64,000 nucleotides of DNA. Source: Bacteroidales bacterium UBA5349. Its GTDB lineage: Bacteria > Bacteroidota > Bacteroidia > Bacteroidales > Tenuifilaceae. The stretch covers positions 202,114 through 266,113 of the forward strand of contig DHQB01000026.1 of NCBI GenBank assembly GCA_002410065.1, written 5' to 3'. Each line of letters starts with the position of its first letter. Within the stretch, counting starts at the first letter, position 1. The translations under genes were made by a program, and so were the position numbers. Of this stretch, positions 36,320 to 44,701 are shown one piece after another. The notes under the pieces were generated by a model, which ran no database searches, was not told where the DNA came from, and saw only the letters and a list, made by a program, of their open reading frames with translations.

Positions 36320-38614
36320 ATGAAAAAAACTAAAAAGAAATACCTTATCGGATCGTGGACGATTTTGATAATTGTAGTGGCAATAACCATCTACTTTACT
36401 GGGGCCATGAGCAAAAACGCTCGCATGGAAACCAACCTTGACGAGTACATGCCCAAAACGCATCCCGCATTTATTTACAGCGACCAGGCCGAGGAGTGGT
36501 TTAACATTAAGGATGGAATCCTCATTGCCATTGAGAATAAGAATGGAATCTATAATCCTCAAACCCTTCAGAAGATAAAGGAAATAAGCGAAGATCTTCA
36601 GGCAATGGATGAGTTTGAAGATGTTGATGTTATGTCGATATACACAGCCGACAACATAGTTGGCGATGAGGATGGACTTGATGTTAAGGCGTTCTACAAG
36701 AGTGTACCTCAATCGGTTGAGAAAATCGATGAGATTCGCCAAAATGTAAGAACAAACGACATGGTTTACGGACGTTTTGTATCAACAGATGAAACCGTTG
36801 CCCTTATTGTTGCGGGGATGAATGGAGGAGATTTCTCACAACAGTTTTACAAAGATATCATGAAATTTGCTAAAAGCTTTGAGAGCGACGATGAAACCAT
36901 ATACGTAGCTGGGCGCCCTATTGTTGAAGGCACTATGGCTTTACTGGGCCCAGCAGATATGAAACGAATGGTGCCTATTGTTCTACTGGTAATAGGTGTT
37001 GTGCTTTACCTTTTACTTAGGAGCGTTAGGGCAACCAGTGCCACATTGATAAGCGTTTTTATTAGCTCAATTTGGGCTTTTGGATTGATGTCGGCACTTG
37101 GTGTGCCAATCTACTCAATTTCAACAATGATACCTGTAATGCTAATTGCCATTGGGGTTGCCTACGGGGTATACTTCTATAACCACCTATTCAAATTTTA
37201 CCGGAACAATCCAGAAGGTAGCCGTAGCGATGCTGTTTTTTACGTTATAAGAATACTCGTTACTCCTTTAGCAATGGCTGCATTTACAACCATTATTGGT
37301 TTTATATCGCTACTATCTTCTCAGGTATTACCCATAAAGTACTTTGGTATTTTTACTGCAGTAGGAATACTAACAGCATTTATTCTTGCACTATCCTTTT
37401 TGCCAGCAATGGTAATAATACTAGGATATCGACCTAGAAACAAGAAAGTTGAAAACTCAACGATACAACCCAGTGGAACTTGGGAAAAGGTAAGTGACTG
37501 GCTACTTAGCAAGAAGAAAGGTGTATTTATTTCAGTAACTCTGGTGTTAATATTCTCTGTTTGGGGAATTCAAAAGGTGTGGATTAACTCCAGTTTTCTC
37601 AACAATTTTGAGCAGAGTAGTGAAATAGTGCAAACCGATAGGTTTGTGAATAGCAAATTTGGAGGAACATCAACCCTAAATGTTGTTTTAGAGAGCAATG
37701 AAAACGATGCTTTTAAGCAACCTGCCAATCTAATTCTGATAGATGAAATGCAAGCCGAAACCGAAAAACTTGCACTGGTGGGCAACTCATTCTCTTTGGC
37801 TGATTATATAAAGCGAATGAATAAGGTAATGAATGCCGACGAGCAGGAATTCTACTCCATCCCATCGGACAATGAGATGATTGCTCAGTACCTACTACTT
37901 TACGAAATGTCTGGCGACCCTCAAAACCTTGTAAAGGTTATTAACTACGACTACAATAGAACCAACGTTACCTTTCAGCTTAAGGGCGATGACTCAAAAA
38001 CAATAAAACAAGCGTTGGGCGTAGTTAAACAATTTGAGGATAGGTTTAACAAGAATGGAATCACGCTAAACTATGCAGGTTCGGGCTATAAAGCCTTGGT
38101 TTTTACTGACCTAATCTTTGAAGGTCAAATTATGAGCATAGCCATATCACTTGTATTAGTGCTAATACTGCTTAGTGTAATGTTCCGAAGCATTAAGGCA
38201 GGGCTAATTGGATCTATTCCAATTATGATTACGGCAATTTTTAGCTTTGGAGTAATGGGCGCACTTAATATACCGCTAAGTACTACAACGGCCTTACTTT
38301 CGAGCATTGCAATAGGTATAGGTATCGATTATGCAATCCATTTTATGCAGTACTACAAAGAGAATACGCGAAAAAAAGGCGATAAACTTTTAGGACTTTA
38401 TGCTACAATGAACCAAACGGGTAGAGCAATCCTGTTCAATGCTGTAGTGGTAATTTCGGGTTTTCTGGTTTTGCTTTTCTCTGTATTCCCTCCAAACAGA
38501 AAGTTAGGGGCATTGGTATCCATGAATATGTTCACCAGTCTTGCAGGAACCCTAACAATTATGATGATACTGATATACACATTCAATGTATTTATTAAAC
38601 CAACTAAAAAGTAA
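36320..38614 (+). CDS. RND superfamily (MMPL/HpnN-like) transporter
   Basis: A 764-residue inner-membrane transporter. One helix is at the N-terminus (residues about 7-29), followed by a periplasmic loop and a block of about five helices (about 215-370) with SSD-like features (ALGVPIYSISTMIPVMLIAI, GVAYGVYFYNH). A second periplasmic loop and a second block (about 600-760) with STTTALLSSIAIGIGIDYAI follow. This is the MMPL/RND layout used for lipid or hydrophobe export, without the hinge of multidrug HAE-RNDs. It heads the cluster RND, OMPLA-like, LolA-like and barrel. A TetR operator candidate lies directly before it. Confidence 0.88.
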   Translation: MKKTKKKYLIGSWTILIIVVAITIYFTGAMSKNARMETNLDEYMPKTHPAFIYSDQAEEWFNIKDGILIAIENKNGIYNPQTLQKIKEISEDLQAMDEFEDVDVMSIYTADNIVGDEDGLDVKAFYKSVPQSVEKIDEIRQNVRTNDMVYGRFVSTDETVALIVAGMNGGDFSQQFYKDIMKFAKSFESDDETIYVAGRPIVEGTMALLGPADMKRMVPIVLLVIGVVLYLLLRSVRATSATLISVFISSIWAFGLMSALGVPIYSISTMIPVMLIAIGVAYGVYFYNHLFKFYRNNPEGSRSDAVFYVIRILVTPLAMAAFTTIIGFISLLSSQVLPIKYFGIFTAVGILTAFILALSFLPAMVIILGYRPRNKKVENSTIQPSGTWEKVSDWLLSKKKGVFISVTLVLIFSVWGIQKVWINSSFLNNFEQSSEIVQTDRFVNSKFGGTSTLNVVLESNENDAFKQPANLILIDEMQAETEKLALVGNSFSLADYIKRMNKVMNADEQEFYSIPSDNEMIAQYLLLYEMSGDPQNLVKVINYDYNRTNVTFQLKGDDSKTIKQALGVVKQFEDRFNKNGITLNYAGSGYKALVFTDLIFEGQIMSIAISLVLVLILLSVMFRSIKAGLIGSIPIMITAIFSFGVMGALNIPLSTTTALLSSIAIGIGIDYAIHFMQYYKENTRKKGDKLLGLYATMNQTGRAILFNAVVVISGFLVLLFSVFPPNRKLGALVSMNMFTSLAGTLTIMMILIYTFNVFIKPTKK

Positions 38615-38645
38615 TTCATAGGGTAATCCCTAGGGGAGGTTAATC

Positions 38646-39572
38646 ATGAAAAAAACGAGAGTAGCAAAACTTGCGATTACACTATTATTCGGTGTATTAG
38701 CAGTAAACGCTCCAGCACAACCCGCTGACTCCTTAAGATTTGAGAGTAATTTCTTTCAATCCATCAGGGCCAATCAGGTTGACAGCTACATTACTTTTGG
38801 TCAGGGTTTTGGAAACCTTGAGCCACTTATTTTCGAAGGATTAATCTCCCCTTACTTTTTGTTAAGAACTAGTAGAAACGCACGATGGGGAGCAACCATA
38901 TCAGCGGCCATACTAATCCGAATGGAGGCCGAAAAATCGTTCCCCGTTCGAACACCAAGCTATATGCCTAACGCAACATTCTACCATTTAATCAGTAGGA
39001 AAAGCGACCATGTTCAATACGTGTTCCTAACCCTAATGCATCATTCAAACGGGCAGGATGATAGTTTTATAAACGACGATGGAACGTACAATACCAAAAC
39101 GGGAGATTTTTCAACGAATTTCATAGAATTAGGTGCTTTTTTTAATAAAGCGGTTCTGCCGTTTACAAATACTAGGGAGTACTTCCGAACTTCGGTAGAA
39201 TACCATGTTAATTTTGCTAGAAGCCCTGAACTGGAGGGTGCATATAGTTTTCTCCGCTGGCATAATAGCATAAGGGTTTTTCGATTCCCACTTCCAAAAT
39301 CTACCCTAAAAAAGCTGGGATATAAAACACAGGCACCTCAGGTGCAAACAAATATTAAAACCACCTGGATGTTTGGCGATGTAAACAATGCTCCATTCTT
39401 CGACCTAAAGGAGCGGTTCAACCTCTCGATAACAATATCCTATCGGCCAAAGGTTCTAGATGATGTGAGTTTTTTTGCCAATTTCTATACTGGAAAAGAT
39501 TACTACAACATGCAGTTTATGCACCGTATTAATGTATTGCAATTTGGCCTTCAGGCATATGCATTTAAATAA
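38646..39572 (+). CDS. Phospholipase A-like outer membrane protein (OMPLA family)
   Basis: 308 residues: a signal peptide ending near NAPAQP, then an amphipathic barrel. The motif LMHHSNGQDD gives the His-x-Ser-Asn-Gly arrangement of outer-membrane phospholipase A, and a downstream FSTNFIELGAFF could supply the Asn of the catalytic triad. The C-terminus (LQFGLQAYAFK) ends in an aromatic residue and Lys, barrel-like. It lies in the middle of the RND cluster, 31 bases after the transporter, suggesting a role in envelope lipid handling. Activity is inferred from motifs only. Confidence 0.6.
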   Translation: MKKTRVAKLAITLLFGVLAVNAPAQPADSLRFESNFFQSIRANQVDSYITFGQGFGNLEPLIFEGLISPYFLLRTSRNARWGATISAAILIRMEAEKSFPVRTPSYMPNATFYHLISRKSDHVQYVFLTLMHHSNGQDDSFINDDGTYNTKTGDFSTNFIELGAFFNKAVLPFTNTREYFRTSVEYHVNFARSPELEGAYSFLRWHNSIRVFRFPLPKSTLKKLGYKTQAPQVQTNIKTTWMFGDVNNAPFFDLKERFNLSITISYRPKVLDDVSFFANFYTGKDYYNMQFMHRINVLQFGLQAYAFK

Positions 39573-39598
39573 TAACTTAAAATAAGGAGAACAAAAAA

Positions 39599-40378
39599 AT
39601 GAAAACAAAAACTTTAACCATGCTAATATTAGCATTCGTGGTATCAGGATTTGCAAATCAGTCGATAGCTCAGCTAACTGGGCAGCAAATAATGGAAAAG
39701 GTTTACAACAACCCTTCGGGCGATGATACACAAGGCAACCTCGCAATGACACTTACCAATAATAGAGGTGAGCAAAGAGTAAGAAGTCTAAAGCAATACA
39801 TTAAGGATGATGGGAAGGTAGAGAAGAAAATTATGTACTTTCTCTCCCCCGCCGATGTGCGAAATACATCGTTTATGAACTGGAGTTACTCCGATGGTCG
39901 AAACGATGATCAGTGGATTTATCTTCCTGCCCTAAAAAGAACTAGGCGAATCTCAAGCGATAGCAAAAGCGATTACTTTATGGGATCGGACTTTACCTAT
40001 GATGATCTTGGCGATAGACACCCAAATCAGGATAACCATAAGCTTTTACGAGAGGAAACCATTGATGGAAAAAGTTGCTATGTTGTTGAAAGCACCCCAA
40101 AAGAGGAAGGTTACATGTACTCAAAAACCATTACATGGGTGATGAAAGATAATTACCTCGGTTTAAAGAGAGAGTTTTATGACGATAGGGCTCGATTACT
40201 AAAGGTTTTAACTATAAAAGAATTTGCAAAAATTGATGGATTCTGGACAATTCAGGAAACCGAGATGCACAACGTGCAGCGCGATCATAAAACCACTATG
40301 AAATTTACTGATGTACAGAAGAACAAGGGCATACCTGACAGTAGATTTACTGAACGCAGCATGACCTTGGGTAGTTAA
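39599..40378 (+). CDS. Outer membrane lipoprotein-sorting protein (LolA-like)
   Basis: 259 residues: a signal peptide ending SIAQ, then a LolA/LppX-fold periplasmic domain. The family features are RVRSLKQYIKDDGKVEKKIM, YFLSPADVRNTSFMNWSY, DDQWIYLPALKRTRRISS and SKSDYFMGSDFTYDDLGDRH. This family is found beside MMPL-type RND transporters, where it probably ferries a hydrophobic cargo through the periplasm. It lies between the OMPLA-like gene (26-base gap) and the barrel gene (31-base gap), so the four genes look like one operon. Confidence 0.85.
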   Translation: MKTKTLTMLILAFVVSGFANQSIAQLTGQQIMEKVYNNPSGDDTQGNLAMTLTNNRGEQRVRSLKQYIKDDGKVEKKIMYFLSPADVRNTSFMNWSYSDGRNDDQWIYLPALKRTRRISSDSKSDYFMGSDFTYDDLGDRHPNQDNHKLLREETIDGKSCYVVESTPKEEGYMYSKTITWVMKDNYLGLKREFYDDRARLLKVLTIKEFAKIDGFWTIQETEMHNVQRDHKTTMKFTDVQKNKGIPDSRFTERSMTLGS

Positions 40379-40409
40379 TAAGCATTCCGTTAACTAAAAA
40401 AACAGAGAG

Positions 40410-41648
40410 ATGAAACTAAAAATAGCTATAACAACATTGCTGGCTTTTGTTTTATTTAATCAAGCAAAAGCTCAGGAGAAACTTGAGATAACAGGTTACG
40501 CTAGGAATTACACCGGTGTCCTTACAGGTGGAGACAATGAGTTCTCAATAGTCCAAAATACCCTAGATCTTAAGTTTGAAAAATCTTCAGATAGGATTGC
40601 CTTCAAGGTAAATCCTTACCTATACCACTACTTCGATAGCGATTTGGAGTTTGGCCTACGTGAGGCTTATCTTGATATGCGATTCGATAAATTTGATATT
40701 AGGGTTGGAAAACAGCAGATTATATATGGTAAGGCGGAGGGAGTGTTTATTACTGATGCTGTTTCACCGAAAGATTTAAGTGAATTCCTCCTGCCCGATT
40801 TTAATGAGATTAGGATGGGGATAACCGCAGCAAAAGTAAACTACTACTTTGGCAACAGCACAATTGAAGGAGTTTGGGCACCTGTTTTTACACCAACCCT
40901 AATGCCCGAGATGAATTCGATTTGGCGCCCTACCATGGTATTCCCGATAGCTCCAACCTACGATAACTCAACAACAGAAATTACTCCGAGTCTTGAGAAT
41001 AGTGAACTCTTTCTCCGATTCTCAAACATGGGTTCACGGGCTGATTTTGAAATTGTTGGTGGATATTTTTGGGATGATGACCCCACAATGCATATTACTA
41101 AGGAGGTTGACCCTATTACAATGCAGCTAATTGGTCTAACAGTAAGGCCTGAACACCATAGGTTAACCATGGGGGGAGCAAGTTTTAGTACACAAGTTGG
41201 TCCAACGCTACTTAGAGGCGAAGGAGGATACTACTCTGGCAAATATTTTCAAACAGAAACCCCAACAATTCCAGATGCTACCATAAAAAAAGACTATATA
41301 CACTATATGGTTGGCCTAGACTACACCCTTGTAGGTGTTATGCTTTCGGCACAATTTATACAAGAGAATATTCTGGATTACGAGAGGGGAATACGGAACG
41401 ATGAGGTTGAAAGCACAATGACATTTCTTGCAAAAAAGGATTTTCTTAGAGAAAAACTATGGCTAGAACTATTTGCCTACGTTGGCCTAAACAATGAAGA
41501 CGCTCTTATTAGGCCCAAAATTTCGTATGCATTTGCCGATGGATTTGACATTCAACTTGGTGCAAATATCTTTGTTGGCAATAAGGGTAGGTTTGGACAG
41601 TTTGATGCCAATGATATGATTTACACAAAAATAAAGTATAGTTTTTAG
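40410..41648 (+). CDS. Outer-membrane beta-barrel protein (DUF1302-like/porin)
   Basis: 412 residues: a signal peptide ending AKAQ, then a run of amphipathic strands. RVGKQQIIYGKAEGVFITDA resembles the DUF1302/porin motif in which a conserved Gly-Arg/Lys-Gln stretch precedes a loop with aromatic residues. The C-terminus MIYTKIKYSF ends in Phe, the usual barrel signal. It is the last gene of the RND operon, followed by a strong terminator. In Proteobacteria, DUF1302 barrels travel with DUF1329 LolA-like proteins and RND transporters. The same three-part layout is seen here. Confidence 0.75.
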   Translation: MKLKIAITTLLAFVLFNQAKAQEKLEITGYARNYTGVLTGGDNEFSIVQNTLDLKFEKSSDRIAFKVNPYLYHYFDSDLEFGLREAYLDMRFDKFDIRVGKQQIIYGKAEGVFITDAVSPKDLSEFLLPDFNEIRMGITAAKVNYYFGNSTIEGVWAPVFTPTLMPEMNSIWRPTMVFPIAPTYDNSTTEITPSLENSELFLRFSNMGSRADFEIVGGYFWDDDPTMHITKEVDPITMQLIGLTVRPEHHRLTMGGASFSTQVGPTLLRGEGGYYSGKYFQTETPTIPDATIKKDYIHYMVGLDYTLVGVMLSAQFIQENILDYERGIRNDEVESTMTFLAKKDFLREKLWLELFAYVGLNNEDALIRPKISYAFADGFDIQLGANIFVGNKGRFGQFDANDMIYTKIKYSF

Positions 41649-41670
41649 AATATTCCGTTTCCCCTATTCC

Positions 41671-41709
41671 AAAAAAACCAATGTTCTAATGAACACTGGT
41701 TTTTTTTTA
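41671..41709 (+). terminator. Terminator of the RND operon
   Basis: AAAAAACCAATGTTC and GAACACTGGTTTTTT form a long stem with one mismatch and a 4-base loop, with a T run on + and an A run on the other side. Confidence 0.85.
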
Positions 41710-41786
41710 AATAAATAGGGTATCTTTACTCAAAGGGGTCATAGTAGTGAAAGGATTTGTTTATAAACCCCAAATTAGATATCGTC

Positions 41787-43058
41787 ATGAAAACACTAGC
41801 AAAAAAAATCAGGACAATGAGCTTGGCATCTTTGCTCATGCTATTCTTGGCTCCTTCATTTGCACAGAATGGCAACGGGTACATCACCATCAATGGGAAC
41901 CTAAAAGACGCAAAAACTAAGAACGCTCTATTCTTTGCCTACGTTACCATACCCAGTTCACACGTTGGTACGGTTACCAATAGCGAGGGTAATTTTACCT
42001 TTAAAATTAGCCCTTTGCTTAATGCAAACGAGGTTGAATTCTCCCATTTAGGTTACATAACCAAACGTGTGCCTGTTGAAACCCTTAGGAAGGGTAACAC
42101 TGAGGTTTTACTTGAACCTGCCTCAATCCCTCTCGATGAAATAACAGTGAGACCTATTGATGTAGAAAAACTAGTTGCCGATGCTATTGCAAAAATCCCA
42201 TACAATTATAGCGACAACCCAAATATGCTCACCGGATTTTATCGCGAAACCATAAAGCAACGTCGCGATTACATCTCAATTTCAGAGGCAGTTTTGGATA
42301 TCTATAAAGCACCTTACAAGAACCTTAGCGGTATGGACAGAATTAAGATTTTTAAAGGCCGTAAGAGTATAAATGTAAAAAAAGCCGATACCCTTGCCGT
42401 TAAGCTACAGGGTGGCCCAAACGTTTCCCTACTGCTCGATATTGCTAAAAACATTGAGGTTCTGTTTCCCGAGGATTATAGGAACTATTACAATTTCACC
42501 CTTGAGGATATGGTAACCATCGATAAGAAAATTAACTACGTGGTTGGTTTTGCCCAAAAAGAGGGAGTCACAGAACCACTTTACTACGGAAGGCTATATA
42601 TCGATACGAAAAACTTAGCCATTACCAATGCACAATTTAGCCTAAACATAGATAACAAGGATGAAGCAGCCAAACTATTTGTTCTGAAGAAGCCCCGCGG
42701 AGTTAAGTTTATGCCAACAAGTACATCATACTACGTGAACTACACTGAGTACAATGGCAGATACTACTTAAGCTACGTTCGTAATGAACTGTCGTTTAAG
42801 GCAAACTGGAATAGACGGATTTTTAACACCAGCTATACTGTTACTGCAGAGATGGCGATAACCGATAGAGATTTGATCAATGTAAATAAGTTCCCTTATC
42901 GGGATATACTTAAATCCTCCGATATCCTTTCCGAAACAGTGGCAGCATTTAATGATGATGACTTTTGGGGTGAGTACAACTTCATACAGCCTGAGGAGTC
43001 GATTCAGGATGCCATTAAAAAGTATGGCAAACGTCTAAAAAGATTAAACGAAGAATAA
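41787..43058 (+). CDS. Carboxypeptidase-like regulatory domain protein (paralogue of the STN protein)
   Basis: 423 residues from the ATG at 41787, which starts a proper signal peptide (IRTMSLASLLMLFLAPSFAQ); an ATG at 41757 would add 10 residues. Residues about 35-110 form a CarboxypepD_reg-like beta-sandwich (GNLKDAKTKNALFFAYVTIP, then GTVTNSEGNFTF and the SHLGYITK strand). The remaining about 290 residues form a conserved domain shared with the protein at 44698-46272: FYRE, SEAVLDIYKAPYKN, DTLAVKLQGGPNVSLLLDIA. There is no STN domain and no TonB barrel. It lies between two strong terminators, so it is its own unit just before the sigma factor. A weak TATCTTTA box at 41721-41728 may be its promoter. 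Confidence 0.7.
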   Translation: MKTLAKKIRTMSLASLLMLFLAPSFAQNGNGYITINGNLKDAKTKNALFFAYVTIPSSHVGTVTNSEGNFTFKISPLLNANEVEFSHLGYITKRVPVETLRKGNTEVLLEPASIPLDEITVRPIDVEKLVADAIAKIPYNYSDNPNMLTGFYRETIKQRRDYISISEAVLDIYKAPYKNLSGMDRIKIFKGRKSINVKKADTLAVKLQGGPNVSLLLDIAKNIEVLFPEDYRNYYNFTLEDMVTIDKKINYVVGFAQKEGVTEPLYYGRLYIDTKNLAITNAQFSLNIDNKDEAAKLFVLKKPRGVKFMPTSTSYYVNYTEYNGRYYLSYVRNELSFKANWNRRIFNTSYTVTAEMAITDRDLINVNKFPYRDILKSSDILSETVAAFNDDDFWGEYNFIQPEESIQDAIKKYGKRLKRLNEE

Positions 43059-43066
43059 ATTATCTG

Positions 43067-43108
43067 CCCTCACTATGCTCTCTGGAGCATAGTGAGGGTC
43101 CTTTTCTT
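43067..43108 (+). terminator. Terminator before the ECF sigma gene
   Basis: A perfect 14-base stem (43067-43080 with 43085-43098) with a 4-base loop, followed by TCCTTTTCTTT. TATATTTG at 43114-43121, directly after it, is a possible -7 box for the sigma gene. Confidence 0.85.
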
Positions 43109-43140
43109 TATCATATATTTGGTAAACCTATCTTCTGCAA

Positions 43141-43695
43141 ATGGCCATCTCACTTAACATATCGCACAAGCGAATACAGAAAGGCGATGTAAAAGAGTTT
43201 GAAAAACTTTTCCGTGAGTATTACACCCCGCTGTGTAATTTTGCCTTTAAATTCACTAAGGGTATAGACGATGCAGAAGAAATAGTTCAGGAATTGTTCT
43301 ACAACTACTGGAAGAATAAGGAGAATATAACAATTAGTGTATCCATTAAATCATATCTGTACCAAGCAACCAGGAATCGATGCTTAAAACTAATTGAGCA
43401 CAATAAGGTAAAAGGGAAATACTCAGACCACGTCCTAAACCAAGGTATGGAAGCGGATTTAAGCACTCAAAGCAAAATTGAGGATGAAGAGCTGGCCGAG
43501 ATAATTGAAGAGACGCTAAATAATCTGCCCCAACGTTGTAGAGAAATATTTGAGTTAAGCCGATTTGAAGGATTAAAGTACACAGAGATAGCCCAAAAGT
43601 TATCCATATCAATAAAAACAGTTGAGGCAAACATGGGGAAAGCCCTCAGACTAATAAGGCTCAGCCTTGCCAAGTACGACCAAATTACATGCTAA
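43141..43695 (+). CDS. ECF RNA polymerase sigma factor (Bacteroidetes FecI-like)
   Basis: 184 residues. Sigma region 2 is EFEKLFREYYTPLCNFAFKF and DDAEEIVQELFYNYWKNKEN, with SYLYQATRNRCLKLIE. Region 4 is LNNLPQRCREIFELSRFEGL followed by the helix-turn-helix EIAQKLSISIKTVEANMGKA. This is the common Bacteroides-expansion sigma family that is controlled by a FecR anti-sigma factor, which here follows after 10 bases. The likely operon is sigma, FecR, STN protein. Confidence 0.93.
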   Translation: MAISLNISHKRIQKGDVKEFEKLFREYYTPLCNFAFKFTKGIDDAEEIVQELFYNYWKNKENITISVSIKSYLYQATRNRCLKLIEHNKVKGKYSDHVLNQGMEADLSTQSKIEDEELAEIIEETLNNLPQRCREIFELSRFEGLKYTEIAQKLSISIKTVEANMGKALRLIRLSLAKYDQITC

Positions 43696-43705
43696 GCGCA
43701 CAACA

Positions 43706-44701
43706 ATGAAGCTAAATATCAACATACCCGAAAACAGCAGACTTATTGCCAGGTATCTGGCTAATGAGATGAGCAATTCAGAGCGCGTTTACTTTGAAAA
43801 CATGGTTAACGCTAACAAAGAGAATAAACACCTAATAACAACAATGAAGAAAGACTGGGAGCAACTGGGGCCATTACCCCAACACCAACCAAATATTAAC
43901 AAGGCATGGGGTAACCTTTTCGATAAACTCGAAAGCGAAAACCTAATTAGCCAAACCAGAACTGCCACAAGGTTTGTTTGGGCAAAAATTGCCGCAACTG
44001 TTGTTTTGCTAATAGCAATAGGCTCTTTACTGTTTATGCCAAGTTTCTGGTCAACAAAAGTTACTGTTGAAACAGGTGGACAGGGTGCAACCCTCGTTCA
44101 TACCCTGCCCGACGGATCATTTGCATACCTAGGCAAGAACTCAAGTATAACCTACAGCAAACGATTTGGAAAAAAGAGTAGAGAATTGTCCCTTAAAGGA
44201 GAGGCATTTTTTGATGTAACCAAAAATCAGAATCTTCCCTTTGTTATTGATGTTGCAGGAGCAGAGGTTAGGGTATTGGGTACCTCCTTTTCTGTAAAGG
44301 CTGAATCGAAAGAGCAAGTTGAAGTTGTTGTGGAAACGGGCAGAGTTAACGTAACCCCTAAGGCTAAGAGTTTAAAAGCGGTTATTGCTGAGGCTGGTGA
44401 AAAAATAACCATTTCAAACACCTCAATTCAAAAATCGTTGATAGTGCCTACTGAAATGCATTCCGAAAAAGCCAAACGGTTGCAGTTTAAAGATGAATCG
44501 TTACAAGCAGTTGTAGAGGCAATTAATAAAACATACCATGCCAATATTGTTATCGATAAGCGCAATGCAAAGCAACGCAGGTTAACCGTTACCTTCGAAA
44601 ACAATTCAGTACCATACATTGTTGATATTATCAGTAAAACTCTAAAACTTGAGACTACTTTTGTCGATAGCACCATCATACTTTCTGAGCCCAATAAATG
44701 A
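43706..44701 (+). CDS. FecR family anti-sigma factor
   Basis: 331 residues from the ATG at 43706, chosen because it follows the sigma stop by 10 bases; the frame extends upstream into the sigma gene. A cytosolic N-terminus of about 90 residues precedes one membrane helix (92-111, VWAKIAATVVLLIAIGSLLF). The periplasmic FecR domain has the typical LPDGSFAYLGKNSSITYSKR, GEAFFDVTKN and VLGTSFSVKAE. A DUF4974-like end (LQAVVEAINKTYHANIVID) would contact the STN domain of the receptor. The stop overlaps the next start as ATGA, indicating translational coupling. Confidence 0.92.
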   Translation: MKLNINIPENSRLIARYLANEMSNSERVYFENMVNANKENKHLITTMKKDWEQLGPLPQHQPNINKAWGNLFDKLESENLISQTRTATRFVWAKIAATVVLLIAIGSLLFMPSFWSTKVTVETGGQGATLVHTLPDGSFAYLGKNSSITYSKRFGKKSRELSLKGEAFFDVTKNQNLPFVIDVAGAEVRVLGTSFSVKAESKEQVEVVVETGRVNVTPKAKSLKAVIAEAGEKITISNTSIQKSLIVPTEMHSEKAKRLQFKDESLQAVVEAINKTYHANIVIDKRNAKQRRLTVTFENNSVPYIVDIISKTLKLETTFVDSTIILSEPNK

